Assembly: GCF_914767665.1 (NCBI RefSeq)
Contig: NC_059501.1
Span: 52,018,798 to 52,082,797 of the forward strand
Length of the DNA: 64,000 bases
Direction: 5' to 3'
DNA from: Harmonia axyridis
Lineage: Eukaryota; Arthropoda; Insecta; Coleoptera; Coccinellidae
The notes beneath the pieces are model-generated. The model did not search any database and was not told where the DNA came from. It worked only from the letters and a program-made list of their open reading frames with translations. The translations under genes were made by a program, and so were the position numbers. How positions within the stretch are numbered: position 1 is the first letter of the stretch; every line of letters begins with the position of its first letter. Positions 10,640 to 20,811 of the stretch are shown here, one piece after another.

Positions 10640-11440
10640 GATTATACGATTTCACAAAATGATTCTCAAGTTTCGGATGCCGAAGAGTTCTATTCTGAAT
10701 AATGTTGGTTTAGAATTCTATTCAAACACATTCGTTTTTACTATTTAATGCTTCATCAAGAATCGCTGATTCCTCGTATATGTTTAAGAAACAACAACGC
10801 AGGTATTCATTAAATCAGTTCTCAACATAATATGATGAAATTTCAATTTTATTTCGTCGTGGACTAGTCTTGAAAACTACTTTAGAAAGTTAGGATATTC
10901 AATGCGGAGGAACTTACCATCCAGTCGAATAGTGTAAGAATTCGTATACGCCTTACGCTCACTACTTTCTACGCGATTTCAGTCGCCTTCCACCTAGTGT
11001 AAAAACTTCCATTTTATTTTATTCGCCATTCTCGGAAAGCGACAGTTCCACTTTCGCGACATTTTAACAGGCAAAAGTCGCGTAGTGTTACGTGCATTAG
11101 GATAATGAATGATTCTGTATTGAACTAATACTGCTTTTACTTTCTAACTCAGGTCGTCGGATAAGACGAACCTTGCAATTTGTTGAAAAAAAAACCAAAT
11201 TGATTACAATAATTTCATTTCACGCATATCATTTTGTGGGTTTAGAGCAAACATAATTGTTGGAGAATTGTATATTACTCACAATTCTCCAATATGTATT
11301 TTGGGTTGCCTACCCACATACCTTCTCTTTTATTATTTGGCTTTGTTTTCATAATTGTTTAATTTTATCTTATTCATCTGACACTCTCACTTTGCTATAT
11401 TTATTACATTCATTTCGTTACTATTATATAATTTTCTATA
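10640..11440. other. No supported gene; weak splice-donor-like site
   Basis: Mostly AT-rich, with a locally CpG-richer patch at about 10920-11100. On the minus strand the word GGATGGTAAGTTCC at about 10910-10925 would be a good splice donor, but the sequence before it has stops in two frames and no recognisable protein, so no exon is called. Confidence 0.3.
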
Positions 11441-11448
11441 ATAATATA

Positions 11449-12727
11449 CCGGGTGTCCCGTAAAGACCACGTCAAACCGAGGAAGAATGTAGATCAAAGG
11501 ATAACCCACCTGTTATGACATAATTCCCATTATAAAAGTCTTACCGTTTTCGAGATATTTCTTTTTTTTTGAAAATAATGAATTTTTGCCTCTTTCAATT
11601 GTTTTGTCCAAACGGTTGGTACGATTTTACATCTTTTCGGTTAATTTTGTCAGTAAAATATTGCTGAAGAATGATTTCAACGTTTACATTAAAAACATCC
11701 TCCTAACATTTTAAAGGGGGGTTATGAGAAATATTTTTATTGGAAATTTTGGTAGTGGATTATTTTGTTCATGAAGTTTAGCCCATTGTAGTGGAAAAAA
11801 AAATGTACCAAGCTACTGCTGCACATTACACCAATAAATTGTCTATTTTATAGTGATTTCAAAGAGGTATCACACAAGTCATTTGTTATTCAAAGAAAAA
11901 AATATGACTGTTTCAATCCAAATGGGTACGTTTCTGACAAAATCAAGTTTGTCAATTCTGTTAAGAAATCTTCGATATTGCATTACTTAGTGAACAATGG
12001 CAATTATTTACGTGCGAAAATATTACTCGCATATTCACCTCAACGAAATTCAATTTTGCCGGAAAATTTTGCGAAAACATCATGCAGATCCAGATTTTTT
12101 TAATAAGATCATGAGGAGCGACGAGTCTTCCTGTACCAAGGATGGGTACATGAATCTCAACAATTTGCATGGCTGGAATATCATAAATCCACAAGAGGTG
12201 AGAGAAGATAGATCACAATATCGATTCAAGATCAATTTATAGACTGGAATATTTAATGGTGCAATTTTGGGCCCGATCGAACTGCCGCCATCACTGAACG
12301 CAAACAATTATTTGGAATTTTCAACCAACCAGCTGCCCATTTTATTGGAAGATGTGCCACTGGCGCTGCGACGTAGTCTGTGGTTTCAACCTCGGTTTCA
12401 ACATGATGGATGCCCAACACATTACGGACTCGAAGTTACCGCTCATTTAAATAGAACTTATTCCCACCGGTGGATTGGAAGAGAAGGTGAAATTTTGTGG
12501 TCTCCTCGTTCACCTGACCTAAAGCCTATGGACTTTTATTATTGGGGCTGCCTGAAAGACAAAGTATACGCAACACCCATGCGTGATGAAGCCGAATTGA
12601 GAGAACGCATCCGCAATTCGGCTTCATACCCGAAACTCTCTGAGAAGTTAGAGCATGTACCACTCTTGAAAAAATCTGGATCTGCATGATGTTTTCGCAA
12701 AATTTGCCGGCAAAATTGAATTTTTGG
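11449..12727 (+). mobile_element. Second, half-deleted copy of the fold-back family
   Basis: It starts CCGGGTGTCCCGTAAAGACC after TA and follows the left arm of the 4304-6240 element closely over about 1.15 kb, including the hairpin apex (about 12587-12628). Beyond the apex, 40-odd bases unrelated to the mirrored arm are followed by a 59-bp inverted segment, AAAAAATCTGGATCTGCATG to GGCAAAATTGAATTT (12668-12727). Then the similarity stops. There is no right terminus. The copy is a broken fold-back element that shares the same apex. Confidence 0.8.
11997..12689 (+). pseudogene. DD41D transposase relic, second copy
   Basis: This is the same catalytic core as at 4850-5521, split by a stop at 12241 (NLW changed to NL-stop) into two open pieces. 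The first carries MRSDESSCTKDGY (first Asp); the second carries FQHDGCPTHYGLEV and RSPDLKPMDFYYWG (second and third Asp). A four-codon duplication (WFQPRFQHDG) precedes the second Asp. The end runs into the inverted tail. No HTH region is visible upstream. Confidence 0.8.
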
Positions 12728-13010
12728 AAGCGAAAAAGGTGGAATGATTGATTTGAAGATAGTATCGAGTACTTAGGTATAGTCAAATTACAAGGTCCAC
12801 CTTCACCAACGATGTGTGTACCAGAGAAAAAGCATTTTGTTCTAGTTCAACAACAAATTATACACTGTGTCCGTAAAGTATGGAAAAAATTCATTTTTAG
12901 CGAAACAGACCATAATCCTGAAACATGTCGATTTTTTATTTTAATTTACCGTATTTAAAAATAATAATCTAATATACATATTGTTTCACCTGCTCTATGC
13001 TTATGTTATA

Positions 13011-15554
13011 CAGGGTGTCTGGTGAGGAATGGGACAACGTTTAGGTGGTTATGAGGGATGTCTCAAGGAGTGAGAAAATGCCATTTGAAATCATCTGAGG
13101 TACATGGTTTCTGATATACAGGGGGTTTTAGAAAAAATGTGGAAATTTCAAATGACCATAATTCAGGAAATGTGAGAGCTAATCCGATGATTTTTCGTAT
13201 GAACAATGATAGAGTCAGTACAAATCTGTTTGAACGAAAAATTCGAAATAAAATCAGATCCGGACTCAGAAATTTTAGTTTTTCTGAAATTAGGTAAAAA
13301 CAACACCCTGTATGCGGTTTTCAATTTTTTTGACTTCAGATTCTGAGAGAGCAGGAAAAATACTTTCGAACTCAACTGTCATCCCGAATGGCACAAATTT
13401 TTCCTCCTTTCTATGACCCTTCGAATGTCAATCTTCCGATTTTCGCTCCTTACATATTATTTTCTCGTCATTTCAGAAACATGAGATCTTAGATAGTTAC
13501 TCATAAGTAAAAAAAAAAAAAAAATAAACGAATCAAAACTTTTATAAAAACTATCAAAAATGTGAAAAACAGTTAACATTTGAAAAATTAATGACTAATT
13601 CTTCAAATATTGTTCGAAATGAAAACCGCCAACTTTTACACATTTATCTGCTCTTTTCATTAAGTTCAAAACTGCTTTCCTTATCACATTCGGGTTGTTT
13701 CGTATCTCGTCACATGCGTCTATTATTCGCTGAATTAATTGTTCCCTTGTATTTATTTCTCGCCCGTACACCATAGTTTTAGGGTGTCCCCAAAGGAAAT
13801 AATCTAATGGTGTCATGTCGGGGGACCGAGGTGGCCATGCTCTTGGACCACCACGACCTATCCATCTATTTGGATATACCTAGTTCAAATGATTTCTCAC
13901 TAAAATTGAGAAATGTGGGGGTGCTCCATCATGCTGGAAGATAAGTCCTCTCTGATTAATATTCCCTAATAAATTAGGAAGAATATTCATGAGGAAATCT
14001 CTATAAATTTCTCCGGTGAGTCTTTCTTCGAAAAAATGAGGACCTATTAAATTATTATCATAAACTGCGCACCACACATTAACACTGAAACGTCTCTGTG
14101 ATTGTCTTGGTACGACAGCGAAAGGATTCTGTTGATGCCAAAGGTGATTATTTCGAGCATTGTTCATTCCATCGCGAGTAAATTGAGCTTCATATGTGAA
14201 TAATATTCTTTGGACATTTCTTCTATGACTTCTTATCCATCTGGAAAATTGAAGCCGTGCGATCTCATCGCCAGGTTCCAACTGCTGGACAACTTGAGGG
14301 TGATATGGGTGATATTTTTCACTCTTCAGAGTATTCCAAACGTACCATTTCGATACTTCATGAATTGAAGCCAATCGTCTGATACTTACTCCCGGATCGT
14401 TTTGCACAGTTTCTAAAATATTTTCACGGATATTCTCTTCTATTGTATGTGGTCTTTCAGAAACTGTTTTGCTGGGAAAAGTACCATGTTGTTTCGTATG
14501 CGCAACAAGGCGGGCAAAAATTTTGAGATTTGGAACCCGACGATTGGAAAACGTCTACGATACTCCCTTTCAGCTGCTCTTCCGTTCATATCACATTTAC
14601 CATACACCAAAAGCATGTCAACATACTCTTCATTAAAAAATGTGTGCGGCATGATTTTCAACAAATTGAAGTAAGATTGTATCAACAATTAAATCACTAG
14701 TTTGACAGATAACTAAATGCTCTATCTTTTCTCATCATAAATGATAGCACACCATAGGATTGACATAACTGGCAACTAGATTCAAGACTAATGATAGAAA
14801 TATGTACATGACTAATGAAACTTTGGATATTACAGGAAAAAATGATCCAAACTCATCTGAAAGATCGACTAAGAGAAAAGAAGTTGACGGTTTTCATTTT
14901 GAACAATATTTGAAGAATTAATCATTAATCTTGTTCCTACTGAATCATCAATTAGTACTTCAGAAATAGTTCGTAAATTTTCCAAATGTTAACTGTTTTT
15001 CGCTTTTTTGATAATTTTTATGAAATTTTTGATTCGTTTATGACCCTTTTTTTTCTTATCAGTAACTATCTGAGATCTCATTATTCTGAAATGTCGAGAA
15101 AATAATAATATGTAAGGAGCGAAAATCGGAAGATTGACATTTGAAGGGTCATAGAAAGCAGGAAAAATTTGTGCTATTCGGGATGACAGTTGAGTTCGAA
15201 AGTATTTTTCCTGCTCTCTCAGAATCTGAAGTCAAAAAAATTGAAAACCGCATACCGCATATTGTTTTTACCTAATTTCAGAAAAACTGAAATTTCTGAG
15301 TGCAGATCTGATATTATTTCGAATTTTTCGTTCAAACAGATTCGTACTGACTCTATCATTGTTCATACGAAAAATCATCGAATTAGCTCTCACATTTCCT
15401 GAATTATGGTAATTTGAAATTTCAACATTTTTTCTAAAACCCCCTGTATATCAGGAACCATGTACCTCAGATGATTTCAAATGGCATTTTCTCACTCCTT
15501 GAGACATCCCTCATAACCACCTAAACGTTGTCCCATTCCTCACCAGACACCCTG
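13011..15554 (-). mobile_element. DD41D element with ~600-bp inverted ends
   Basis: CAGGGTGTCTGGTGAGGAAT at the left pairs with ATTCCTCACCAGACACCCTG at the right, with TA flanks (13009-13010, 15555-15556). Arms of about 590-675 bp match with few differences. Inside each, exactly 108 bp in, is a second terminus, CAGGGGGTTTTAG at 13119 and its complement ending at 15446. The right arm also contains an inverted copy of the last codons of the transposase (14880-14925), so it arose by inverted duplication of the 3' end of the gene. At 2.5 kb with a nearly full transposase, it is one of the two best copies in the window. Confidence 0.9.
13595..14653 (-). pseudogene. DD41D transposase with DUF4817-like N-terminus
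   Basis: The start at 14653 (MPHTFFNEEYVDMLLVYGKC) opens the DUF4817-like segment, continuing NGRAAEREYRRRFP. A one-base deletion at about 14558 shifts the frame; RRVPNLKIFARLVAHTKQHG then follows in a frame open to 13880. An HTH-like stretch (SIRRLASIHEVSKWYVWNTL) precedes the core. The first catalytic Asp is Tyr (LFTYEAQF for LFTDEAQF). The second is present (FQHDGAPPHF). A TAG stop at 13877-13879 follows NHLN. After it come VYPNRWIGRGG and RSPDMTPLDYFLWG with the third Asp, 41 residues after the second. The protein ends GGFHFEQYLKN. Three lesions and a lost catalytic residue make it dead. Confidence 0.88.
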
Positions 15555-15627
15555 TATATAGTGATATCTTCCTGACTATGGCTTAGGTTATTATCATGAT
15601 TAAAAATGGAAAAGATAATCAAATATT

Positions 15628-16117
15628 GTGAATTGGGAGGAGAATACGCTTAGCATGGACAACAATATTTCTCTACACTTAATACATAAAACCTACGACA
15701 GCTGTATATTACCAGTGCCAACATATGGTCAAGACTATGGCAATAACGAAAAAAGTGGCAGAACAACTGAGAGTAACTCAAAGGGTCATGGAAAGTATTA
15801 TGCTGGGTATAACCTTGAGGGACAGAATTCCGAACACCGAAATACCAAAAAAGACCAGAGTACCTAACATCATGAGTAGAATAGCGAAACATAAGTGGCA
15901 GTGGTGGCAGTGAGTGGCACATGTTACAAGGCAGAATGTGGAGAGATGGTCACACAGAGTGACGTTTTGGAGACCTCGAGAGGCGAAAAGAAGCATAGGA
16001 AGACCGAGAAAAAGATGGATAGATGACATAGTCGATGTAGTCGGTAAGCAATGGATGAAAACAGCAAAAGACAGAGAAGCATGGAAAAAACTGGAAGGGG
16101 CCTATGTCCGACACTAG
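15628..16117 (+). pseudogene. Non-LTR ORF2 C-terminal fragment
   Basis: Two overlapping frames give TYDSCILPV, TMAITKKVAEQLRVTQRVME, SIMLGITLRDRIPNTEI, MSRIAKHKWQW and, after a frame change, HVTRQNVERWSHRVTFWRP, SIGRPRKRWIDDIVDVVGKQ and WMKTAKDREAWKKLEGAYV. This is the well-known tail of endonuclease/reverse-transcriptase retrotransposons (GRP..RW.DDI and the W....R..W motif). The catalytic palm is missing, which fits 5' truncation; no poly(A) tail is seen. It lies between two TIR elements. Confidence 0.85.
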
Positions 16118-16147
16118 ATGAAAGAGGCTGAGGAAGAATCTAATATA

Positions 16148-16796
16148 CAGGGTGAATTACTTTCGAGTAATGACGTCACCATCTTTTTTTTTTCAATGGA
16201 ACACCCCCATTTTGTCTCAATTTTCCGATTACTCTAGCTGAGCTGATTCCAAAAATCTATCACATGTTGATTTCAATTGGTACAGGGTGGACAAAAATAA
16301 TAAATTTAATCTAAGCAATAATTGAAATATTTAAGAATACCAAAAATATTGTAGTACTAAACTGTCATTGAACACCAATAAATTACTAAACAAAAAATGA
16401 CATTTCACAAAAAATTAGACGACTATGTTTTTTTCAAATTGATAAGAAATAATTTTTTTCATATTCTGTCTGCTAGACTACAAGTACCAAACATGTTTGG
16501 AAACAGCTCATTTTTGTTAATGTAACAAACTATAGGGTGTTACATTTTAACCAATTTCCTCTAGACAATAAGTTTTTTGATAATATTGTTAATTTGACCA
16601 ATAAAGAATGTTACGCGTTACTTTATGAGCACACGTAAAACTATTGTATTTTTGTCCACCCTGTACCAATTGAAATCAACATGTGATACATTTTTGGAAT
16701 CAGCTCAGCTAGAATAATCGGAAAATTGAGTCAAAATGGGGGTGTTCCATTTAAAAAAATTACGGTGACGTCATTACTCGAAAGTAATTCACCCTG
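16148..16796. mobile_element. MITE with long inverted ends, copy 2
   Basis: CAGGGTGAATTACTTTCGAG at the left and CGAAAGTAATTCACCCTG at the right. The left flank is TA; the right flank has drifted to TTTA. It is the reverse complement of the 7339-7977 copy over its whole length, including the inner terminus pair (CAGGGTGGACAAAAATA at about 16286, its complement ending about 16664) and the AT-rich centre. In both copies the CACTGTGTCC repeat sits just outside the same end. Confidence 0.85.
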
Positions 16797-16905
16797 TTTA
16801 TTGTATTATTTATTATTTTAAAATACGACGTGTTTCAGGATTATTTCTCAAAATGGTCTGTTTAGCTAAAAATGAATTTGTTCCATACTTTACGGAGACA
16901 TTGCA

Positions 16906-18199
16906 TTTGATATCCTGCCTATATGCATTCTGTAATTCGTGCTGTTCCAAATCTAATTCAATTCACAAAAATAAATTGAGATAATTATGAAATTATGTAA
17001 GTATGTATGTTCGGGTCAAATCTTGCAAATGAATTTTGAAGCAATTATCCTCTACCGATGTCGACGAAATTTGCATGGTACGTTTAAATGACGATGCATT
17101 ATTACCTAAGTGACGTCATCCAAAATACGGAATGGCGGACAGTACAAGAAGGCAGACAGTACTTGATAATAGCCTGGTTTTTTTTGTGAACCACCGTACT
17201 ATGGGTTTGCTTTAAAAAATACGGAAAGTAGGTAGGCGGACGATATACCTACAAGATGACCGACACGTTATTTTTTGTGCATCACTATGATAACGATATT
17301 AGAAGAAAGGGTTCACTAAGAGTATTGCGAATAAATCAACGTCATTAAGAATTCAATATAGCAAATGTTTCAAGGTGCAAAATAATTATTTTTTGTGCAC
17401 TGTTATAATATGGGTATAAAACGAAAGGAAAAATTTTCGGTTAGTGGCAATATTGGTGTCAAACAATAACTTGTGTCTTTTAGCGAGATGGGCTTCATTA
17501 TGATAGGTCTCCAACCTATCTAAGATAAAGCAAGCTCTGAATCCAAACTCGGAACCCTGTTTCGTTAAGGACAAGTGAGCTCCAAGCTTAAATAAGCGGC
17601 AAATATGCCTTAACAAAAAAGTCAAGGTGAGGCCGTACGAAGAAGTGAGTAGCATCAGAGTAATGATGTCGTGAACGTACCACCTTACCCTTCCAAACGA
17701 AGCTCTAGGAAGATCGACGGATTTTTTTTTTGGGTACCTACTCGTTGGAACAATATGAACCACAACGAAACAACAACACAAAGAAAGAGAAGATTGCAAA
17801 AGCAAAATTAAAACCAATATGAAAACTCTGAAAGCGATGACCTAAAACGTCAAACATCGCAAAAGGGGAAATCATGACAACCATGAAAACACCTCTCAAT
17901 AAAAAATGTAGACGAACAAGGCTCAAAAACGCATGCAAGAATTAAGATCAGAAGAATCCCAAAAAAAGAAGCACGTAATGAAAATTTTCGTCAAGTCATT
18001 CCTAAAATACGGGGAGCAGAATCTACTGATCTACGAAAAGCTCGTGTTGACGTCTGCAACTTAACTTCTGAATGTCTTTCAAAAGTCTTTTTCAGCTGGT
18101 TCAATATTTAAAATTCGCTAACTATAATGAGTGACGTTTTAGGTCAAATTTGCCACGATGAAGAATTTTTTTTTCTTCATCCGATTTTCTCACATCGAA
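16906..18199. other. No recognisable gene
   Basis: About 1.3 kb with no clear coding motif. At 17030-17110 a stretch with ATTTGCATGGTACGTTTAAA and GTGACGTCATCCAAAATACG looks like the edge of a repeat, but I could not define its ends. The long minus-strand open frame at 17386-17817 has a low-complexity hydrophobic start and no family motif. Confidence 0.35.
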
Positions 18200-18840
18200 G
18201 ACACATAATTTCGAAACTGATTCCTTCACTTCTTGTAACCATATTTTTCATTTCCTGAAGGTTCTTTTGGAAATAAGTCTTGTTATATCATTCGCCCCTT
18301 TATGACGAGATGATTTATAAAACCAAACGGATCAAATATCGACATAATCGGTCGAAGAAGTGGGAATTTCAGCAAAATCAAAAATAAAGGTTCAATTTGA
18401 ATGTAAATTCATCGCTCTCTGCATCCCATTGAACACCTAGTATACGTTCAATTGGTAACTGCGTATCACTACTGAAGTTATTGATTTTTTGTAGTCGTAA
18501 GCTTTCGGGTAATAGCTGAATTGAATTTGAGAGCCCATTACAAATTTCAAATCCTCCCTTTTTGTGTACATGTATCACGTTTTGGATGAGTTCTAAAGCT
18601 TCCTCTTCGTTATCGCAACTATCGATGTAGTCATCTACATACCTAATGTTTATGTATGGTGGCATTGTTTTCTTTTGGATATTGATCTATGCAGTCATTA
18701 GCATTTTTGTTTTTGACATATTGTGCTTAACCGGGGGAACATGTTGCATCAAAAATCATCACATTCATTTCGAATGTGCTGGGTTCGCAATTTCTATGGA
18801 ATCCTCACCATAAAATACGTTGAGCTGATCGATCTTCTTT
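18200..18840 (-). pseudogene. BEL/Pao LTR-retrotransposon polymerase fragment
   Basis: Read on the minus strand, QRILW, EMNVMIFDATCSPG and AQYVKNKNAND match the BEL/Pao reverse transcriptase. A frameshift follows. An open frame (18378-18665) then gives NIRYVDDYIDSCDNEEEALE with the catalytic YVDD, HVHKKGGFEICNGLSNS and ERILGVQWDAESDEFTFKLN. Further on, RPIMSIFDPFGFINHLVIKG is the connection region just after the palm. These motifs in this order are diagnostic of BEL/Pao. No LTRs, protease or integrase were seen. Confidence 0.85.
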
Positions 18841-19400
18841 TTTGATGACGACTTAGTGATATTATTTCACAAAAGTCCACTTGACGAGTCCGTGTTCTTT
18901 TCATAATGATTATAAAAATTATTGTAACAGGAAAAATAAAGGAACCATATCAACAATCTAACATTCTCCGTCGCGATGAACAATATCAACAATCTTTACT
19001 TAAATGCCTCACGAAAAATAACTCTCAGCTTAAGGTAAAGAAAACTAGTTCAAGTATACCATTTTGATTTCAATAATTAATATTTTATCATATTCCGATA
19101 TTAACAAGACTGGAATGTAACGATGGGAGCTAGAAATATTTTTTGGATCCAAAAATCATTCTGCACCACAATGTATATGTGTCCAAAGGTCTGGTGAATG
19201 GTGCCATTTGGATATATTACCGAAATTATTGAGTCCCGCTCCAGAAAAGCACAAATGTATGCAACCGACATACCATCAGTCCGGATAGATTATGGTAAAA
19301 ATACATCCAGGATAACAAATGCTGAGAACCAGATGAAAACTGAAAGCAACCAATTGAAAGCTAGCCGTAGGGATGAGCAAAGGACAGAAAACTATCGATA
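18841..19400. other. No recognisable feature
   Basis: An open plus-strand frame at 19198-19434 (GYITEIIESRSRKAQMYATD) is not recognised and runs into the next repeat. Nothing else stands out. Confidence 0.35.
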
Positions 19401-19407
19401 TTGTATT

Positions 19408-19965
19408 GATATTTTCTCTATTTCAGTATCGTAATGAGTTCATTACAGTTCTAAAAACAGTGCTGTAATGAACTCATTGCAGCATCGTTTTCAGTTATAT
19501 TTTTCGTTTTGTGGTTGTCTCTACTGTCTTCCAATCCTATCAAATTTCAACAAACGTCAATAATTGACAATATAATGTATAATTTGGATATAGTGAAATG
19601 ATTTGCAGCATTATTCGCAATATCTCTTAATTCTGGGGGTGTTAAATCGATTTCGTCAGACATAATTAATGAATTTAATGCGTAATTTTGAATTATTCAA
19701 AAATTCGAAACGTACGATTCAAATTCAAATTCCGTAATCTGTCAATTTTCGTAACAGTCACACCAACTGCCAAGATACATTACAAAAGTCACTAGGATGT
19801 ATAATTTGAATTTTTCATTGAATTTCGACAATATTTCACAAAGCTTGACTGAAATAGAGAAAATATCGTCTAATACTCGTTGCAGAACGCAATTCCAACA
19901 CTATTTTCGAATTTCGCATTCGTGTTGGAATAGGTGCCCATTCTGCAACTTGTTTTAGAATATAC
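19408..19965. repeat. Dispersed inverted-end repeat, copy 1
   Basis: A perfect 20-bp inverted pair, GATATTTTCTCTATTTCAGT at 19408-19427 and its complement at 19848-19867, bounds a 460-bp body. A hairpin, GTAATGAGTTCATTACAG against CTGTAATGAACTCATTGC, follows the left end. A tail with TCGTTGCAGAA and a CCAACAC..GTGTTGG pair continues to about 19965. A second copy with the same order lies at 26262-26880. No coding frame. The inverted ends read as a fair splice acceptor (polypyrimidine tract plus TTTCAG). Confidence 0.75.
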
Positions 19966-20269
19966 TATTCAGACACTATCGAAATATGTAAGAGTAAAAA
20001 TATCGATATATCGATGTAATATTTTCGTGAGGGGAAATTCTGTTGAATTCAATAAAGTTTTTTTATCATAAAAGAGAATAATAGGAATGATGGCGATTAT
20101 GTTCAGGCTCGATTTTCTTGATCACTGCAGACCTGTAATTTTTTCAAATGGAATTATGACAGTACCTTTAATCTTTATTTTTAAGTCGAAGGAAAAGAAT
20201 CACTATTCATCAAGTTATCTAGTGTTCACAACTACTAAGAAGTACAAATTTGAATCATCCCCATTATAA

Positions 20270-20474
20270 CGAGCGTTCATTTGAATTCGTGGAGAAATTG
20301 AAGTTGATTTCCTGTGATTACAAGTAGCGCTTAGCTTGTTCTTGAATTCGAAGTATGTAAGCAAATGATTAATGATATGGTACAAGCTAAGCGCTACTTG
20401 TAATTACAGAAAATCCACTTTAATTTCTCCACAGCACTCTCTTGACCACGAAATTAAATGAACGCCAGATTTTG
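20270..20474. repeat. Short MITE-like inverted repeat
   Basis: GAGCGTTCATTT and ATTACAAGTAGCGCTTAGCTTG on the left are mirrored by CAAGCTAAGCGCTACTTGTAA and AAATGAACGCC on the right. The arms are about 70-80 bp with a few mismatches and a roughly 40-nt spacer. No coding potential. The flanks do not show a clear target duplication. Confidence 0.7.
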
Positions 20475-20811
20475 TATGAATTGAAATTTAAAAAGAAAAT
20501 AAAATCATTAATGCTTTGTAAAGCATGACATAGTGTCACAAAATATTCGAATGATAATTTTCTTGTGTGATTGAATTTACATTGAATGGCTTGTCCTAAT
20601 CCTAATCATATGTCTCAGGATTAATGAATATTATTATCGATATACATATTTGGCAAACGTGAACTTTACCATGGGATTTATGGAAAGATTCAGAATGAAA
20701 TACAAATTTGGTAATTTCAACATTATTTTTATTATCAATAAGACAAAAAATTTCAATATCAATAATTTACTGAAACCAGTATTCATCTGGTATGGACATC
20801 AGAAGCACTCT

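Larger units (their letters stand above)
12863..16905. mobile_element. Possible composite bounded by CACTGTGTCCGTAAAG ends
   Basis: The left end CACTGTGTCCGTAAAGTATG at 12863 and the complement CATACTTTACGGAGACA at about 16900 face each other with roughly 110-bp matching arms. Between them lie the DD41D element at 13011-15554, a non-LTR fragment at 15628-16117 and the MITE at 16148-16796. The simplest reading is one old inverted-end element that received several insertions. Two independent copies in opposite orientation would look the same, so the single-element reading is tentative. Confidence 0.4.

Noticed and set aside
10905..10925. Splice-donor-like GGATGGTAAGTTCC on the minus strand
   Set aside because: Upstream sequence has stops in two frames and no protein motif; one donor word is not enough to call an exon.
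17386..17817. 143-codon minus-strand frame with a hydrophobic start
   Set aside because: No domain, no splice or promoter context, and biased composition; treated as chance.
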